The notes beneath the pieces were generated by a model, which made no database searches, was not told the origin of the DNA, and saw only the letters and a list, made by a program, of their open reading frames with translations. Below, piece by piece: positions 22,183 through 35,325 of a stretch of 64,000 bases of DNA. Position 1 is the first letter of the stretch. Each line of letters starts with the position of its first letter. Made by a program: the position numbers and the translations under genes. The DNA comes from Ambrosia x helenae (lineage: Eukaryota; Streptophyta; Magnoliopsida; Asterales; Asteraceae). Location: NCBI GenBank assembly GCA_030844895.1, contig CM061230.1, forward strand, positions 6,736,705-6,800,704. Reading direction: 5' to 3'.

Positions 22183-22519
22183 GGGGAATTGGATTTTATT
22201 AACCTAAATTATTCAAAATTGGCCGTTGGCACCCAAATTAAAAAATTAGCCATATATAATCTGTACTATTAACATATTAGATTCTGGCATCCAATTTGGC
22301 TTAAGTCACTAACCCAGTTAGATTGGGGGTGCCACATCAGCATGTCACGCCAGATTGGGGGTGTCACGTCAGCCAAAACACTATCTGGGTTAGTAACTTA
22401 ACCCAAATTCGGTGTCATAATCCAATAGATTAATAGTACAGGTTATATATGCATTTTTTTTAGTTTGCGATGCCAAGGGCCAATTTTAAATAGTTAAGAT
22501 TATTATGATTCAATTATCC
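22183..22519. mobile_element. Fold-back MITE, copy B
   Basis: Same element as 1683-2018, at the same site, flanked by TA on both sides (22181-22182, 22520-22521). The right terminus has decayed (attatcc instead of attcccc). Confidence 0.75.
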
Positions 22520-22702
22520 TAATTTATATATATGTATGAAAGAAAATTTTGATCATAATGATACATTTTGAAGAGAGGTTCCATTATTGACTTTAAAGTC
22601 TTTGTGTGAAGAAAAAGAAAAAGAGAGGAGGTCCCAAAGAACACGGGTTTGTGGATAGAAATTTCAAGTCTTCTATTACAATAAGTTTTTGTTAATTATT
22701 AA

Positions 22703-22890
22703 TAGAGGAAATGGATTTAAATACTCTCAACTTTCACCTATTGGCGGATAATACTTCCACCCCTTTGACCATTAGCACTCCCAACTTGCAACTTATTTTG
22801 TTCCATCACCCCCAAACTAACGGAGGTCTAACCTGGTTAGTCTTCGTGACAAAAATGCAAAAACCTAAACTTAAGGGACCTGTTTGAAAC

Positions 22891-22943
<53 letters not shown>

Positions 22944-23747
22944 AATCCCAAACACAACCCCCGCTCTTCTTCTATTGGTGACAAACCCCCCTCCCCCCTC
23001 CTTCTTCTTCGGTGACAAACCACCCTCATCATCCCCCAAGAACCACCGCTTCCACCGTCAACCCCCACAACCACCATCTCCCTCGGTCGCCCCCAATAAC
23101 CACCATCTCCCTCGTCACGCCCAACAACGGTCATGTCCCCCATCACCCCTACAACCACCATCTCCACCCATCACTCCAACACAACGGATCTAAAACAACA
23201 CCTATCACCCAATAAACATTAATTTAAAAAGAGGAGGTTTGAATTTAGGGGTTTATTTTTAAAGAGTCAACAGATTTGTAATCGGGGGTTGTAGCCGGGG
23301 GTGTCGAAAGAATCAACATATTTGTAATCGGAGGTTTGAATTCGGTGGTTTATTTTGAATTTAGGGTTTTGTTGGTGTAGGTGATGATGGTCGAATTTAG
23401 GGTTTTGTGGTGTAGGAGATGAACTCGTGTGGAGGCAGAAGAAGAAAGAAGGGGGGGGGGGTTGTTTGGGATTTTTAATATTAAAAAAAACTAATAATCA
23501 TTTAATAATAATAATAATAATATTACCAACAACAACAACAATAATAATAATAATAAATATTTGAAAAGGTCCCTTAAGTTTAGGTTTTTACATTTTTTCC
23601 ACGTAGACAAACCAGGTTAGACTTTCGTTAGTTTTGGGTGATGGAACAAACTAAGTTGCAAGTTGGGAGTGCTATTGGCCAAAGTGAAAGTTGGGAGTAT
23701 TACCCGCCAATAAGCGATAGTTGGGAGTATTTAAATCCATTTCCCCT
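22703..23747. mobile_element. TIR element in copy B
   Basis: Same element as 2212-3388 with identical ends (tagaggaaatggatttaa, and its complement at 23730-23747) at the same site. It is shorter because it lacks the AACAAT expansion. It contains its own (TTA)n at 22892-22941. Confidence 0.7.
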
Positions 23748-23857
23748 AATTTTTAAACCACGTTTGTTAATATCAATAAACCCATTTGTTTATCATAAGA
23801 ATTCATCTTTATATTTCATTTTTTACTAGCTTAAATTGAGTTGCAGGATTAAATAAA

Positions 23858-23900
23858 GGGAAATAATGGAGTTTGGGCTTTGGCGCAACATTTCACGTTC
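23858..23900 (+). pseudogene. RLP start-codon relic, copy B
   Basis: gggaaataatggagtttggg and tttggcgcaacatttcac correspond to the relic at 3501-3540 and to the intact RLP start. The next 60 bases are the hairpin, then satellite. Confidence 0.65.
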
Positions 23901-24023
23901 AAACTCAGTGTCAAAAGACAGGATTCCAATATTTTTTTGGGACCACGTCCAACTCACCCAACAATAGGGGTGGTGTTTGGGGTTTAGGTTGGCAACCCAC
24001 CCTCAAACACCACCCCTATTGTT

Positions 24024-25205
24024 AGGTCTACAAATTATGTGTTCTTGATAGAGCTGGGTTTATAAATTACGTGTTTTTCTTGATAGAAATTGAAGTATTA
24101 ATTTTCAAATCTTTTTATAAGGAAAATGTAAAACAGAGCAGGGTCTACAAAATACAAATTGCGTATTCTTCTAGATAGAAATTGAGGTATTGACTTCCAA
24201 GTCTTTCTATGAGGAAAATGATAAAACAATGCAGGGTCTACAAATTACGTGTTGTTCTTGATAGTAATATAGGCATTGACTTTCAAGTTTTCCCATGAGG
24301 AAAAATAAAAACAAAGTAGGGTCTACAAAATACGTGTTCTTGAGAGAGATTGCGGTATTGAGTTCCAAGGATTTCTATGAGGAAAATGAAAAACAAAGCA
24401 TGGTCTACAAAGTACGTGATCTTCTAGATAGAAATTGAGGTATTGACTTCCAAGTCTTTCTATGAGGAAAATGAAAAAACAGAGAAGGTTTACATATTAC
24501 GTGTTCTTCTTTATAGAAAATTAGGTATTGACTTCCAGATCTTATTATGAGGAAAATGAAAACAGAGCAGGGTTTAAAAATTACGTGTTCTTCTTGATTG
24601 AAATTAAGGTATTGACTTCCAAGCCTTTCTATGTGGAAAATGAAACACGGAGCAGGGTCTACAAATTATGTGTTCTTCTTCATAGAAATTGAGGGTACTA
24701 ACTTCCAAGTCTTTCTATGAGGAAAATTAAAAACAAAGTAGGGTCTACAAATTACGTGTTCTTCTAGATAGACATTGAGGTATTGACATCCAAGTGTTTC
24801 TATGTGGAAAATGAAAACAAAATAGGGACTACAAATTACTTGTTCTTCATGATAGAAATTGAGGTATTGACTTCAATTAAGTCTTTCTATGAGGAAAATG
24901 AAAAAACAAGCAGGGTTTACAAATTATATGCTGTTCTTGATAGAAATTGAGGTATTGACTTCCAAGCCATTCTATGAGCAAAATGAAAAACAGAGCAGGG
25001 TATATAAATTACTCGTTCTTCTTGATAGAAATTGAGGTATTGACTTCCAAGTGTTTGTATGAGCACAATTAAAAACATAGTAGGGTCTACAAATTACGTG
25101 TTCTTCTTGATAGAAATTGAGGTATTGACTTCCATGTGTTTGTATGAGCACAATTAAAAACAGAGTAGGGTCTACAAATTACGTGTTCACCTGATAGGAA
25201 TCAGT
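24024..25205. repeat. 85-bp satellite array 2
   Basis: About 14 diverged monomers immediately after the hairpin of copy B, in the same orientation relative to the RLP relic as in copy A. No higher-order duplication. It ends at gtgttcacctgatagg, where retrotransposon-like sequence starts. Confidence 0.95.
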
Positions 25206-26525
25206 AAAATGTTCTTGATTACCATAAGAAACATTTTATGTATCCCACTTTCTTATGCTCAATGTTATTCTGTAATACTTTATCAGATAGAGCGTAGGAG
25301 TGTTATGTCTTAAGAGGTGATTTAAGACTTAATAAGAACAAAGTTTAAGATAACTCTTCTTAGTTTTGATAATTAGAGTGGATCACTTAGTTGAGATAGT
25401 AATTTATAGAAGAATGAGAGATTAGTTTCGAGTTATGGGTATTGATGTAAGGCAGACTTAAAGTATGATCATTATATTAATGAAGGATCATTAACTGTGA
25501 GGATCAATTTTGTAATGAAGACATGATAATATCATAACACCAACATAAGCTACTTAAATAAAATGCTCTAGCTTTGGCTATATGCTGTTCATTTAAGTAT
25601 TAAATTGCCGACAACGAATGCAGCCCATCACCTTTGGGCAGAAGTGAGACATTCAAAGTCCTAATGCAATACGCTCAGTTCACCAACATAATCTGTTACA
25701 CATCACCTTTGGGTAGAAGTGAAACCTTATGGCACTTATGTGAACGAGCTACAATGCTGAACGAGATCTTTATAACCACCTACTGTGACACATCACATTT
25801 GGGCAGAAGTGACACCTCAAATGTTATTGCAAGTTAAGCAAGGTTTAAATAATGTTTTGATAAAACTGATACGTTATGTTTCGTCAAAACCTTTAAAATT
25901 AAATGAGATATCCACGAGAAAATAATGGATTTAAAAAAAAAATAATGTTTTACGAATATCATGAGGTTCTCAAAAAACTTTAAAAGGTTCTAAAAAAAAT
26001 AATGGTTCTTGAAATATTTAAGTGTTCTTGGAACAATTATTCGTAAGATACCAGAGAACCAGTTAGATTCGCGAACCTGATTTGAACCTAAACTGAGAAC
26101 TAATTTATTCGGTAAAACCTAATAACCCGGAAACGACCTTAAGTTTGAAAACGCTTATGAGACTCGGAAACACCTTTTAAGTTCAGAAACAGTAATGATG
26201 ACCCGGAAACATCTCATCGTCAGGAGACAAACCGATGGTCAGAAACATCATTATGGGTCGAAATCCCTCTTATGGGTCGGAAACACCCTTATGCTCGGAA
26301 ACAGAAAACTTGGTCTGACACTCTTATTGCTTGGTCGGACACAAGATTATTGTCGGACACAGTTGTTTCTTTGGGAACAAGTTTCTAATCGAGCTAATTT
26401 TTGGAACCGATTATATCTCCTAATTTTATTAAGATTCTTTTAATCCGGAAACAAGTTATGGGTTAGGAAACCCTTATTTGTTTATTAATCCGGAAATCTT
26501 ATCATTAAGGTTTTAAAATTTGATT
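25206..26525. mobile_element. Retrotransposon-derived sequence, unassigned
   Basis: It separates satellite array 2 from a copy of the RLP 3' flank and reads through the solo LTR insertion into 29488-30358. A ~24-bp phrase (catcacctttgggcagaagt) occurs three times with variation (25627, 25702, 25792), and GGAAAC phrases repeat between 26130 and 26290. No protein domain is legible. It is assigned to a retroelement only because of the primer-site and LTR features at 29956-30316 in the same insert. Confidence 0.4.
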
Positions 26526-26530
26526 AGCAA

Positions 26531-29482
26531 TGTAACGCCCAGCGTTTCCCGAATAATATAATAATAATAATAATATTTTATTCCTAAAACGATTCGTTAA
26601 TTCGTTAACAATAATATCTCGTTAACTAAGGAATACATACTTATTCGTTAATAAATTTAATTATCTAAATTCGCAAAATAACGCATCTGTAAATAATAAC
26701 ACACTGGTAAACCGACCTGTATCCTTGTAAATTTCTAAACGTGACTAAAAATATATTATAACAATTATATAGTCCAACCACTCGTTTTAAGTCGGTTTAT
26801 ATAAATAAATTTAACAAAATATATATTTTAGCGGTTAAACAAGTTATGTAATTTAAACAAGACCCGAGTCGGTAACTGGTTCGTATACGAAATAATCTTC
26901 CACTTAACCTAGACCAATTACCCTAACTATATAAACACTTTATCTTCATCTTCCTCATTCACACATCCAAAACCCTAGCCACCATCACTTATCTCCTCAT
27001 TCACCCTCTAACTCTTCTCCCATCATCCTCTTCTCCTCAATCCCCTGCTCATGCTCCATATACCCACGCCATCTCTGCCCCGGCCCTTGTCTGTGTTTCC
27101 CGACCACCAGTAGCGGCAGCAACCATGGGAGCAGCACCATTCCAACTCCGTTCCCAGTCCCTGGGCTCCAACCAATCGTCACCCAGCAATAATTATAAAC
27201 TCCCTCTCTCATCTGGGTCCCGCTTACTCCTTCTCCCTGTAAGCAGCGGCCAGCCACCACCTTGCTTGGTGGTGGCGGCGTAAAGAATTAAGCTCGTATT
27301 GGGCAGGGCTTCCGGTCACCTGGTTCAGGTTTGGCTACAGCGAGGTGTAGCAACGGCGAGGTGATGTTTGGTTCGGTTGACGCAGCAGTAATGGAGGACG
27401 GTGGTGGTTGTGACCGGTGGCGGGTTTGTTCCGGTTTGGGTTTGGTTACAACTCAGACCAGGTTCGGTTGGGTTTGGTTTGGTCTTTGGCGCGATGGTCG
27501 ATGTCCGGTGAGGTTCTAGTCACAGTGCACGGATCTGGTTTTGAAGCCCTATTCAACATTGGGTTGTGGTCTGTTCGTTTTCTTTTATGCTCGGGTCAAC
27601 ATCAGTCAACCAGTCAGACCCGTTCAGATTCGGGCAAGTTAGGTCCTGGTCAACGAAAGTCAAACGTACAGATCTGGTCAAACCTGGTCAGATCTGTTAA
27701 CACTCGGTTCGAGGCGTGCACGTGCCGGTTCGCGAGTTGGAATAACAGGAAGGTATAACGCGCGCCGTGTCTTGTTTTAATTATTTTAATTATATTTATG
27801 TAACAAAAAAATACTTCCTTTGTGTAAAACGAACGAACCGAACCGACTTGTGTTAATAAAATGCTTAGAGTGGTGGTAAGACGCTTGATGAAAAAATGGT
27901 TAATTTATATGTTTATGCACGCCTATGCATTCTCAAAGTGAAACATTTGTATAAATATATATATACTAACATGCCATCTTGCGAAAACATATTATCGTAA
28001 TTTTAAAGGCTTGATTAACTTATGTCGCGTGATTTGAGAAAAAGACGATCAATAACTAACCAATATTTATTACTTGTCAAAAAGAATAATTTCCTCGTGT
28101 GTCATAGTTTTAATAAGATTAACATTTCTCGGGTCTAAAAGTTTAGTCAAATTACGTTTGTTTATTTTGGACAATTGATGTTTTGGGATAAAATAGACGA
28201 CTTGCGTCGTCTGGCTTCTTACAAAAACAGAGGGAACTCTGCCCAAATTTTTACAAAATATAAGAAACATATCAAGCATTCGAATCTATGCTTTTGTACA
28301 AAAACGCTACGTTTTACAAATGGTTACTATTCCAATTTTACGTGTCATGATAGAGATACGCGTACATAAAAATATAGTTATTAATATGTATATATATAAA
28401 CATAACAGTACAAATATTAACCGGTCTTTGAAAACAAATTGAAACGCGAATCGAGTTACACTAGTAATGTTTTCATTAGCCAAAAAATGTTGCTTTAACA
28501 ATAATTTCAAGATGCGACTTCGTATACCATATTAAAGTATTTATTTTCAATAACTATATACACACGCATACATTCGAACAACTAAACCAAATACAATCGG
28601 TTCGTTATGTCATACACACTTTAAGACGCGCATTCGTGCAATGCGAGTCTAGGTAGTTGAATAAACTATCTATACAATCGATTAATGGAACAAGCTTATT
28701 TGCATTAGAATTTAAGACATCATTTGATTGTAATAGGATACAAGATGTTCAATTAATTGAAGTTCAGACTATTGTTTTGCTAGTACCTACACAGTGAATT
28801 TCAGGTGAGTTTTACATAGCCCCTTTTCTATTTATCACCGTTTTTGGGGTGAAACATGTTACAACATCATATATGCAATTCAATCATCAATGTGTCTATG
28901 TGTTTTTCTATGTTGCATTATGTCTTGAACATGACTAGGGTAAGCACAATTCTAGCATAATCATTAACATTGATCAGCCGACGGTATACATTGATAGATC
29001 TATTGGACTGACAATCCCACCCGGATACGTGCCTCCTACAAAGGTAGCGTGGGTGTTTGTTATCGCATAACATATTCGAGTGAACCATGAGCGTATGGGA
29101 TGTACCACATTATAACAGTCACAAGGGTTGATTATGCACTCGATTTACTTCTAGTATGTTTTCACATATGGACTAGATTGCCATGACACATGAATTACAC
29201 AACATTTTTATTCAATTATCAAAACCTATGTAATTCTCACCAACTTTTGTTGACCCAAAATATTTTCAAACTTAACATGTTTCAGGTTATAACATGCTCG
29301 AAGATTAGAGTTAATGCTTGAAGATGCGTAGCTTGTGTTTTTCATTTTGATGTACAAATTCTTAGAACAATTGTATGTAATTTATTTAAATCATTTATTG
29401 AAACTTATTATTTACCATGAGCTACTGAACAATCATTAATACGTGACATCCCGATGTTTCCGCCATCGGTTGGGGTGTTACA
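26531..29482 (+). mobile_element. Solo LTR 1 (Gypsy-like)
   Basis: It starts TGTAACGCCCAGCG and ends ccgccatcggttggggtg followed by TTACA, so TG...CA with matching 6-base inverted ends (TGTAAC/GTTACA). The flanks are a perfect 5-bp target duplication AGCAA (26526-26530 and 29483-29487). No gag or pol lies inside 2952 bp. Open frames here (27000-27760) are not recognisable proteins. It shares its 3' end with solo LTR 2. Assignment to Ty3/Gypsy rests on this common plant LTR style only. Confidence 0.85.
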
Positions 29483-29681
29483 AGCAAAGTTATGGATTAT
29501 CATTAAAGTTGTTTCCTTATTTTAAGGGATAATCATAAGGTTGCTTTCATCTCTTGATTTTAGGAAACAACAAATCAATCCTAAAACTAACCAAAACATA
29601 ATGAATTTTCAGTTTTCTTAATATGTTCATGAAGAACATAAACCTAAAATAAGAACATAAAAAAAACATAAAACCATAATA

Positions 29682-29873
29682 TAATCAAATGCCCGGAATC
29701 ATAAATCTTTGGACAAAACATTAATACGATTCATAAATCAAGTCATGTTTAATCTCGATTTCATTATGAGATCAAAACATGATTCGAATATTTTTTAATT
29801 AGCCGATTATGGCTGATGACTTTAGCCGAAAAACTTATTAATTTTGGGAGAAGACATGAAAACCCGAAACCAT
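29682..29873. repeat. 192-bp perfect direct repeat, left copy
   Basis: Identical base for base, as far as I can compare by eye, to 30359-30550 (begins taatcaaatgcccggaatc, ends aaaacccgaaaccat). The two copies flank a 485-bp segment with LTR features. Confidence 0.95.
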
Positions 29874-29955
29874 TATTTATTCAGGTATTATGATTGTTTT
29901 CCGATTTAGATTCCTGGACTAAGGGAAAACTGACAGAACTGATATGAGCAACATT

Positions 29956-29967
29956 GCTCTGATACCA
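29956..29967 (-). other. tRNA-Met primer-binding site (minus strand)
   Basis: gctctgatacca is the exact complement of TGGTATCAGAGC. On the minus strand it follows an LTR-like end (gatcaaca, then TG), implying a Copia-type element in reverse orientation. Confidence 0.75.
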
Positions 29968-29969
29968 CA

Positions 29970-30316
29970 TGTTGATCAGTTCTGTAAGTATGTAATGGAA
30001 AACATAAACATGTACCTGATAGATCCATGATACCTGCTACTGATGTTGCAAGAGACTTGAGGTCGACATACTTGTCAGTGGATTCGGGTTCCCTTTAGTG
30101 TGTACAGTAATGATGGCTAATGATCACAAGATGATCGTATGAGAGGGAGAGGTAGGCGACGGCTTTAGGGTTATCGTGTTATGTCATTATGTCTCTATTA
30201 ACCTATAATAATCCCTCCATTTATATACACACAGGGACACCCTAATAAGGCCCATCTAATAATAGTCCGTCCATCAAAGACATATCTGCTATTGGGCTTC
30301 GGATTATAATTGATCA
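29970..30316 (-). mobile_element. Probable Copia LTR
   Basis: On the minus strand it begins TGATCAATTATAATCC and ends CTGATCAACA, next to the primer-binding site. It contains a TATA-like tatataaatgg on the minus strand (about 30218-30230). The partner LTR and coding region are not found; the internal part (29490-29955) is short. Confidence 0.55.
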
Positions 30317-30358
30317 TCATTATATAAATGATTATAATGGCTATAGAGATAAATATAC

Positions 30359-30550
30359 TAATCAAATGCCCGGAATCATAAATCTTTGGACAAAACATTA
30401 ATACGATTCATAAATCAAGTCATGTTTAATCTCGATTTCATTATGAGATCAAAACATGATTCGAATATTTTTTAATTAGCCGATTATGGCTGATGACTTT
30501 AGCCGAAAAACTTATTAATTTTGGGAGAAGACATGAAAACCCGAAACCAT
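30359..30550. repeat. 192-bp perfect direct repeat, right copy
   Basis: Partner of 29682-29873. Immediately to its right begins the RLP 3' flank copy, so the duplication also marks the right edge of the inserted block. Confidence 0.95.
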
Positions 30551-31280
30551 GTCACTAATTAAATTTCTTATTTGGGAACTGATATATTCATGAGAATCAC
30601 GGGTCTTCTAAGTAATGTTTTCAGGAAAAATTAAACAAAATGTAAAAAAAATATTCAGAGCAAACAATATATGCTTCTGTTAATTTGGTTTCCATGCTTT
30701 TGTTGCGCAAGTTTAAATCGACTCTTATCTAGGATTCAACACTTTTGTTTAGTTCAAACTTGAGTAAATTACAACTCTTTCAACATCATACTTTGCCATA
30801 TACATATATAATATAAAACCATATAATCATTCTGGTAATGATGTATTTTTTTAGACCTTCTCAAAGATTAATTATGGCTAAACTGAAAGATTTTGTAAAA
30901 ATCAAACTGTTCTTTGTTGCTTGTGATGGGAAAAAAACACACAATCCGGCCACAAACGGTTAACAGTTGACAATGAGCTACAGTCATTTCCCAACTGTTG
31001 ACTTTGTTTAACTGTCTATATCCCTTTTCTAAGAAACTCCATTGATACTCAACACTCAACAGTAAATTTTAATATATTCCAGCAGTGAACCCAACATTTC
31101 CAGTTGATTAAGTCAATAACAAATTTGCTATCTGTTGACTTCAAATCACCAACATATTTCTTATTAATTGAGTATTATGTATTTTGCAGATATCAAGAAA
31201 TAAACATCAGCCCAAACAATATCATGATCTGGTCTACTAACCCATCCGCTTATTTTCGTAATTCCTTCTTGCCCACATGA
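30551..31280 (+). repeat. RLP 3' flank, third copy
   Basis: Collinear with 12845-13760 and 57330-58110 (cttatttgggaactgatata, gacaatatatgcttctgtta-like text, aacttgagtaaattacaac, cccaactgttgactttg, catcagcccaaacaatatc). It marks the downstream edge of the RLP copy whose upstream edge is copy B. No RLP coding sequence survives between. Confidence 0.85.
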
Positions 31281-31489
31281 CTTTGACTATTCTATTATAT
31301 TTAGCCAATTCAACATACAATCAATTTTGACCTTTTATGTCTTTGACTTCTGTTTCCTGCTAAAATTTGATTGAGTTTTCCCAGATTTTCAATTTGAATT
31401 AAATCAACTTTAAAATCTTCCATAAGTAGCTAATTGCTAGCCAACATCAACTAGCACACCAAGATCCACATTTTTTTCATTTAGCAAAT

Positions 31490-32490
31490 TATAGTCTTTA
31501 TTCAAGCTAGCTATGCTGTTGACTTTTACGGTTCTGTAATAAATAAGTTTCAGATTGATTTGATGAAGTAATATTGGCATTTTGAATGTTGACTACAAAT
31601 CCCAATTTTGGATTTACCCAAGCTCCTTAAGGCAGTTGAGCTTTGCATATTTGACAATAATCTGGACATTGGCATTTTTATTTCTGCATCTCGCATAGAA
31701 GTTGACTTTTGCAGTTTGACTCTAGACAAGATATTTGACCTTTTAGGTCTAAACCTCATATGACCAAAATATAAGTTTACTCACATGATGAATTGAAAAT
31801 GATTATATACCGTAAGGCTAAGATGAGTAGAAAAGAAACGAGAGGGTATGGCCTAAGTGGCCTCCGGATGCTGCTAGCTAGGCAACACAAAAATCGATAC
31901 CAGACACAATCCTAGATTTAAGCAAAAAAGAACATTTTAAATTTATTGATGCATTTTAAACTCCTGTGAAAGTTTCAAAAAAAAAATATTAGTGCTTGTA
32001 AATCATCATCTTTCAAGGGACGAGTTTCAAGTTTTTTTTTTCTAAGAATAAGAAATCTAGTAAAGAGAAGTCCCAGCAGTCTAATGACGTATCTCAATCT
32101 ACTAGTTTTTCCCCAAAACATGTTGGTATAGAAGGATCTCAATACGTTGGTGACATGGTTATTGAAGAAGCATCGTATTTTGGTCTAAAAATGGCATACT
32201 TTTACTTGAGGTATTGCTCCTTCCTTAAGTTGTATGTTGTTTGTAGTTTTTATTTGATTTTTCAATATCGAGTGTGTTTTATGAATTTGGAGTATATTCA
32301 TGTAAATAAACCGCCACAAAGTCCAAGTTTTGAGAAAGAGACAAATGTTAAAAGGTCACATGAGGTGTAGAATTCAAGAAACTCACAGGAGTGAAGAATT
32401 CCCGAAGATCACAGGATACTTCAACATCCCACTAACTTCATAAATCCATAACATACTCGTCTATCATCCAAGCACGTGTTCGAGTATGTA
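31490..32490 (+). repeat. 1-kb segment duplicated on both sides of array 3 (left)
   Basis: Nearly the same sequence is found at 38930-39957. It includes the TTGAC-rich part (31495-31760), a phrase agggtatggcctaagtggcc, and a partial frame containing IGDMVIEEASYFGLKMAYF in the right copy. The frame is broken in both copies. I do not recognise the protein. It runs directly into satellite array 3. Confidence 0.85.
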
Positions 32491-33330
32491 GATGATCTAT
32501 GAGGAAAATGAAAAAAAAAAAAAACAGAGCAGGGTCTACAAATTACATGTTCTTCATAGAAATTGAGGTATTGACTTCCAAGCCTTTCTACGAGGAAAAT
32601 TAAAAACAGAGCAGGGTATATATATTACACGTTCTTCTTGATATAAATTGAGGTATTGACTTCCAAGTGTTTGTATGAGCAAAATTAAAAATAGTGTAGG
32701 GTCTACAAATCTCGTGTTCTTCTTGATTGACATTGAGGTATTAACTTCCAAGTTTTTCTAGGAGGAAAATGAAAAACAAAGCAGGGTCTACAAATTACGT
32801 GTTCTTCTTGATAGAAATTGAGGTATTGACTTACAAGTCTTTCTATGAGGAAATGAAAAATAAAGCAGGGTCTACAAATTATGTGTTCTTCTTGATAGAA
32901 ATTGAGGTATTGACTTCCAAGTCTTTTTATGACGAAAATGAAAAACATAATAGGGTCTACAAATTACGTGTTGTTCTTGATAGAAATTTAGGTATTGACT
33001 TTCAAGTCTTTTTTGTGAGGAAAATGAAAAACAGAGCAGAGTCTACTAATGACGTGTTCTTCTTGATTGAAATATAGGTATCGACTTCCAAGTCTTTTTA
33101 TGAAGAAAATTAAAAATAGAGTGGGTTCTACAAATTCTGTGTTCTTCTTAATAGAAATTGAGGTATTGACGTCCAAGTCTTTTTATGAGGAAAATGAAAA
33201 ACAGAGCAGCGTTTACAAATTACGGGTTCTTATTTAAAGAAATTGACGTATTGACTTTCAAGTCTTTTTGTGAGGAAAATGAAAAACAGAGAGGGTCTAC
33301 AAATTACATATAAGTCTTCTTTATAGAAAA
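32491..33330. repeat. 85-bp satellite array 3, left part
   Basis: About ten monomers. The first unit has an A-run (32510-32524). The array is interrupted within a monomer at agaaaA by a Helitron and resumes at 35007. Confidence 0.95.
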
Positions 33331-35006
33331 CTAGCTGATTACCCCGGGAGTGTCCCGGGGTTAAAAAAATCTAATATGACTTAATAAAAATGATAAAAGT
33401 AGAAAGCATACCAATCGTAAACTCAGTCATACAGATCATTAATTCCCATTTGCGTTCGCTGACCTGAACCTTGAAGCAAATGTGGCGATTCATAGCTCAC
33501 TTAAACAGTAACTTCAACTTTCTCTTCATACACTTGTGGTGGCTGAAGAGTACATATGAGGTTGCGGTCTCTATACACATTGTCTACACAGCCTATTACA
33601 TAACGATTCGGAAAACCCGAAAAAATATAAACACGGGTGTGATGCGTTTGACATTGGATCTGGTAAATATATAGTCTATAAATATTGTAGTATTCAAAAT
33701 AGAAACAAAGAGGAAAGCGATGATGGAAGAGGAAAAGAGGCTGAAAAACTCCTCGTTTAATAAAAAAAAGCTAAAGAACAAAGTTCACAAGAATGGAGCG
33801 AGACATCCAACAAAAACAATCAAGAAGCAACAACAGCCAACCATTTACCATAATCACCAATTATTACCAAAAAACCATCAAGAAGCAAACAAAAACATGG
33901 GAAAACCTAGACTGCATTAAAGCAACCAAACATCCAAAGAAGTAAAATTCAAACAGTAATGTCATATGGAAACATTGGATGTACCTCGTGCAAACCAATT
34001 AGCGAACAATAAACCAAAAAACGAAACACATCACCAACAACAAAATCAAATACATGAAAAACCAAATCCAAGGAAGCTTACCGGAAGAACAATCGGGGGT
34101 TTAACTGACTCAAACCACCAAAGCGGCCGATGGATACCATACGCACCACATGCCGTGTAGATAAGGACGTGCCACGACCAGCCACCATTTAAGATGGCCT
34201 TCTGATTTTTCAATTAACAGTAACAAAGGTTAATGACTCTACTTTAGTCTTTTATCGATTATCCCTTGTAAAAGCAAAAATAAATAAATAAATAAATTGC
34301 AGGTGTTATTAACAAAATCTATTTAAAACTTACTATAACACATGTATGCATTGGTGCTTAATTAATAATGTTTCTCATTCCATTAAAATCAAATGGTAAT
34401 GACTGTTTATATGAAAACATGAAAAAATCAACTTTTTTCGCAATAATGAAATCATTGTATAGTTTTTAGGACAAAGATAGCAGCAAGTAATTGTCCTTCA
34501 CACCACTTTTAACTAAATTGTTTTAACCAATTAATGAAAGCAAAGTATAGTTATGCTTTCGAACATGTGAATCCAAATATGTTTCACCTTTGATAAACCA
34601 AAGGATATTGTAGAGAGCTAGTATCCACTGCTGCAGCCAAAGCCACGTGATGTACCCCTATCAATATTGACCTCAACAACTAATAATAATAATAAATAAA
34701 TAAAGATTAAACAACTAATAATCAACTTCCAAAAAAATACTCACGAAGAGGAGGCTAGAAAACGTAGCGGAGGCTAGAAGGAAAAAAACAAAATTAAAAA
34801 AGCTTTTTAGGGTTTAGGGTGAAAAGATGATGATTATATATGATGATAGGTAGGTTTATGTGATTTAATTTTATTTAAAAAAAAGAAAATTAAAAAATTA
34901 AAAAGAATGCACCACATTATGCCACGTGGCACAATTCAAAGAAGGAATGAGACCACCATTGAATGACACGTCAACAACTATCAATTCTTTTATATATATT
35001 AATAGA
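33331..35006 (-). mobile_element. Complete non-autonomous Helitron
   Basis: On the minus strand it begins TCTATTAATATATATAAAAG (a typical plant Helitron 5' end). It ends with the hairpin ccccgggacactcccgggg, then taatcagCTAG. The flanks are A (33330) and T (35007): removing the element rejoins ttatagaaaA and Tgaggtattgac, an uninterrupted satellite monomer. The 1676-bp interior has no Rep/helicase frame. Short open frames (33471-34160) are not recognisable. Confidence 0.92.
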
Positions 35007-35320
35007 TGAGGTATTGACTTCCAAATCTTTTTGTGAGGAAAATGAAAAACAGAGCAGGGTCTACAATTTACGTGTATTTCTTGATAGAAATTGAGGTATT
35101 GACTTTCAAGTCTTTCTATGAGGAAAATGAAAAACATAGCCGGGTCTACAAATTACGTGTTCTTCTTGATAGAAATTGAGGTACTGACTTCCAAGTCTTT
35201 CTACGAGGAAAATGAAAAACAGATCAAATTCTACAAATTACTTGTTATTTTTGATAAAGAAATTGTGATATTGACTTCCTTGTCTTTTTATGACGAAAAT
35301 GAAAAAATAGAGTTGAGTCC
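35007..35320. repeat. 85-bp satellite array 3, middle part
   Basis: Nearly four monomers between the Helitron and solo LTR 2, continuing the phase of both neighbouring parts. Confidence 0.95.
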
Positions 35321-35325
35321 ACAAA

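Larger units (their letters stand above)
21041..24030 (+). repeat. Segmental copy B of RLP 5' flank
   Basis: Collinear with copy A, including both transposon insertions at the same positions (22183-22519 and 22703-23747), an 85-bp-like relic near 22585-22680, the RLP start relic (23858-23900) and the hairpin (23960-24023). It starts where the truncated Helitron ends and runs into satellite array 2. No functional gene seen. Confidence 0.85.
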
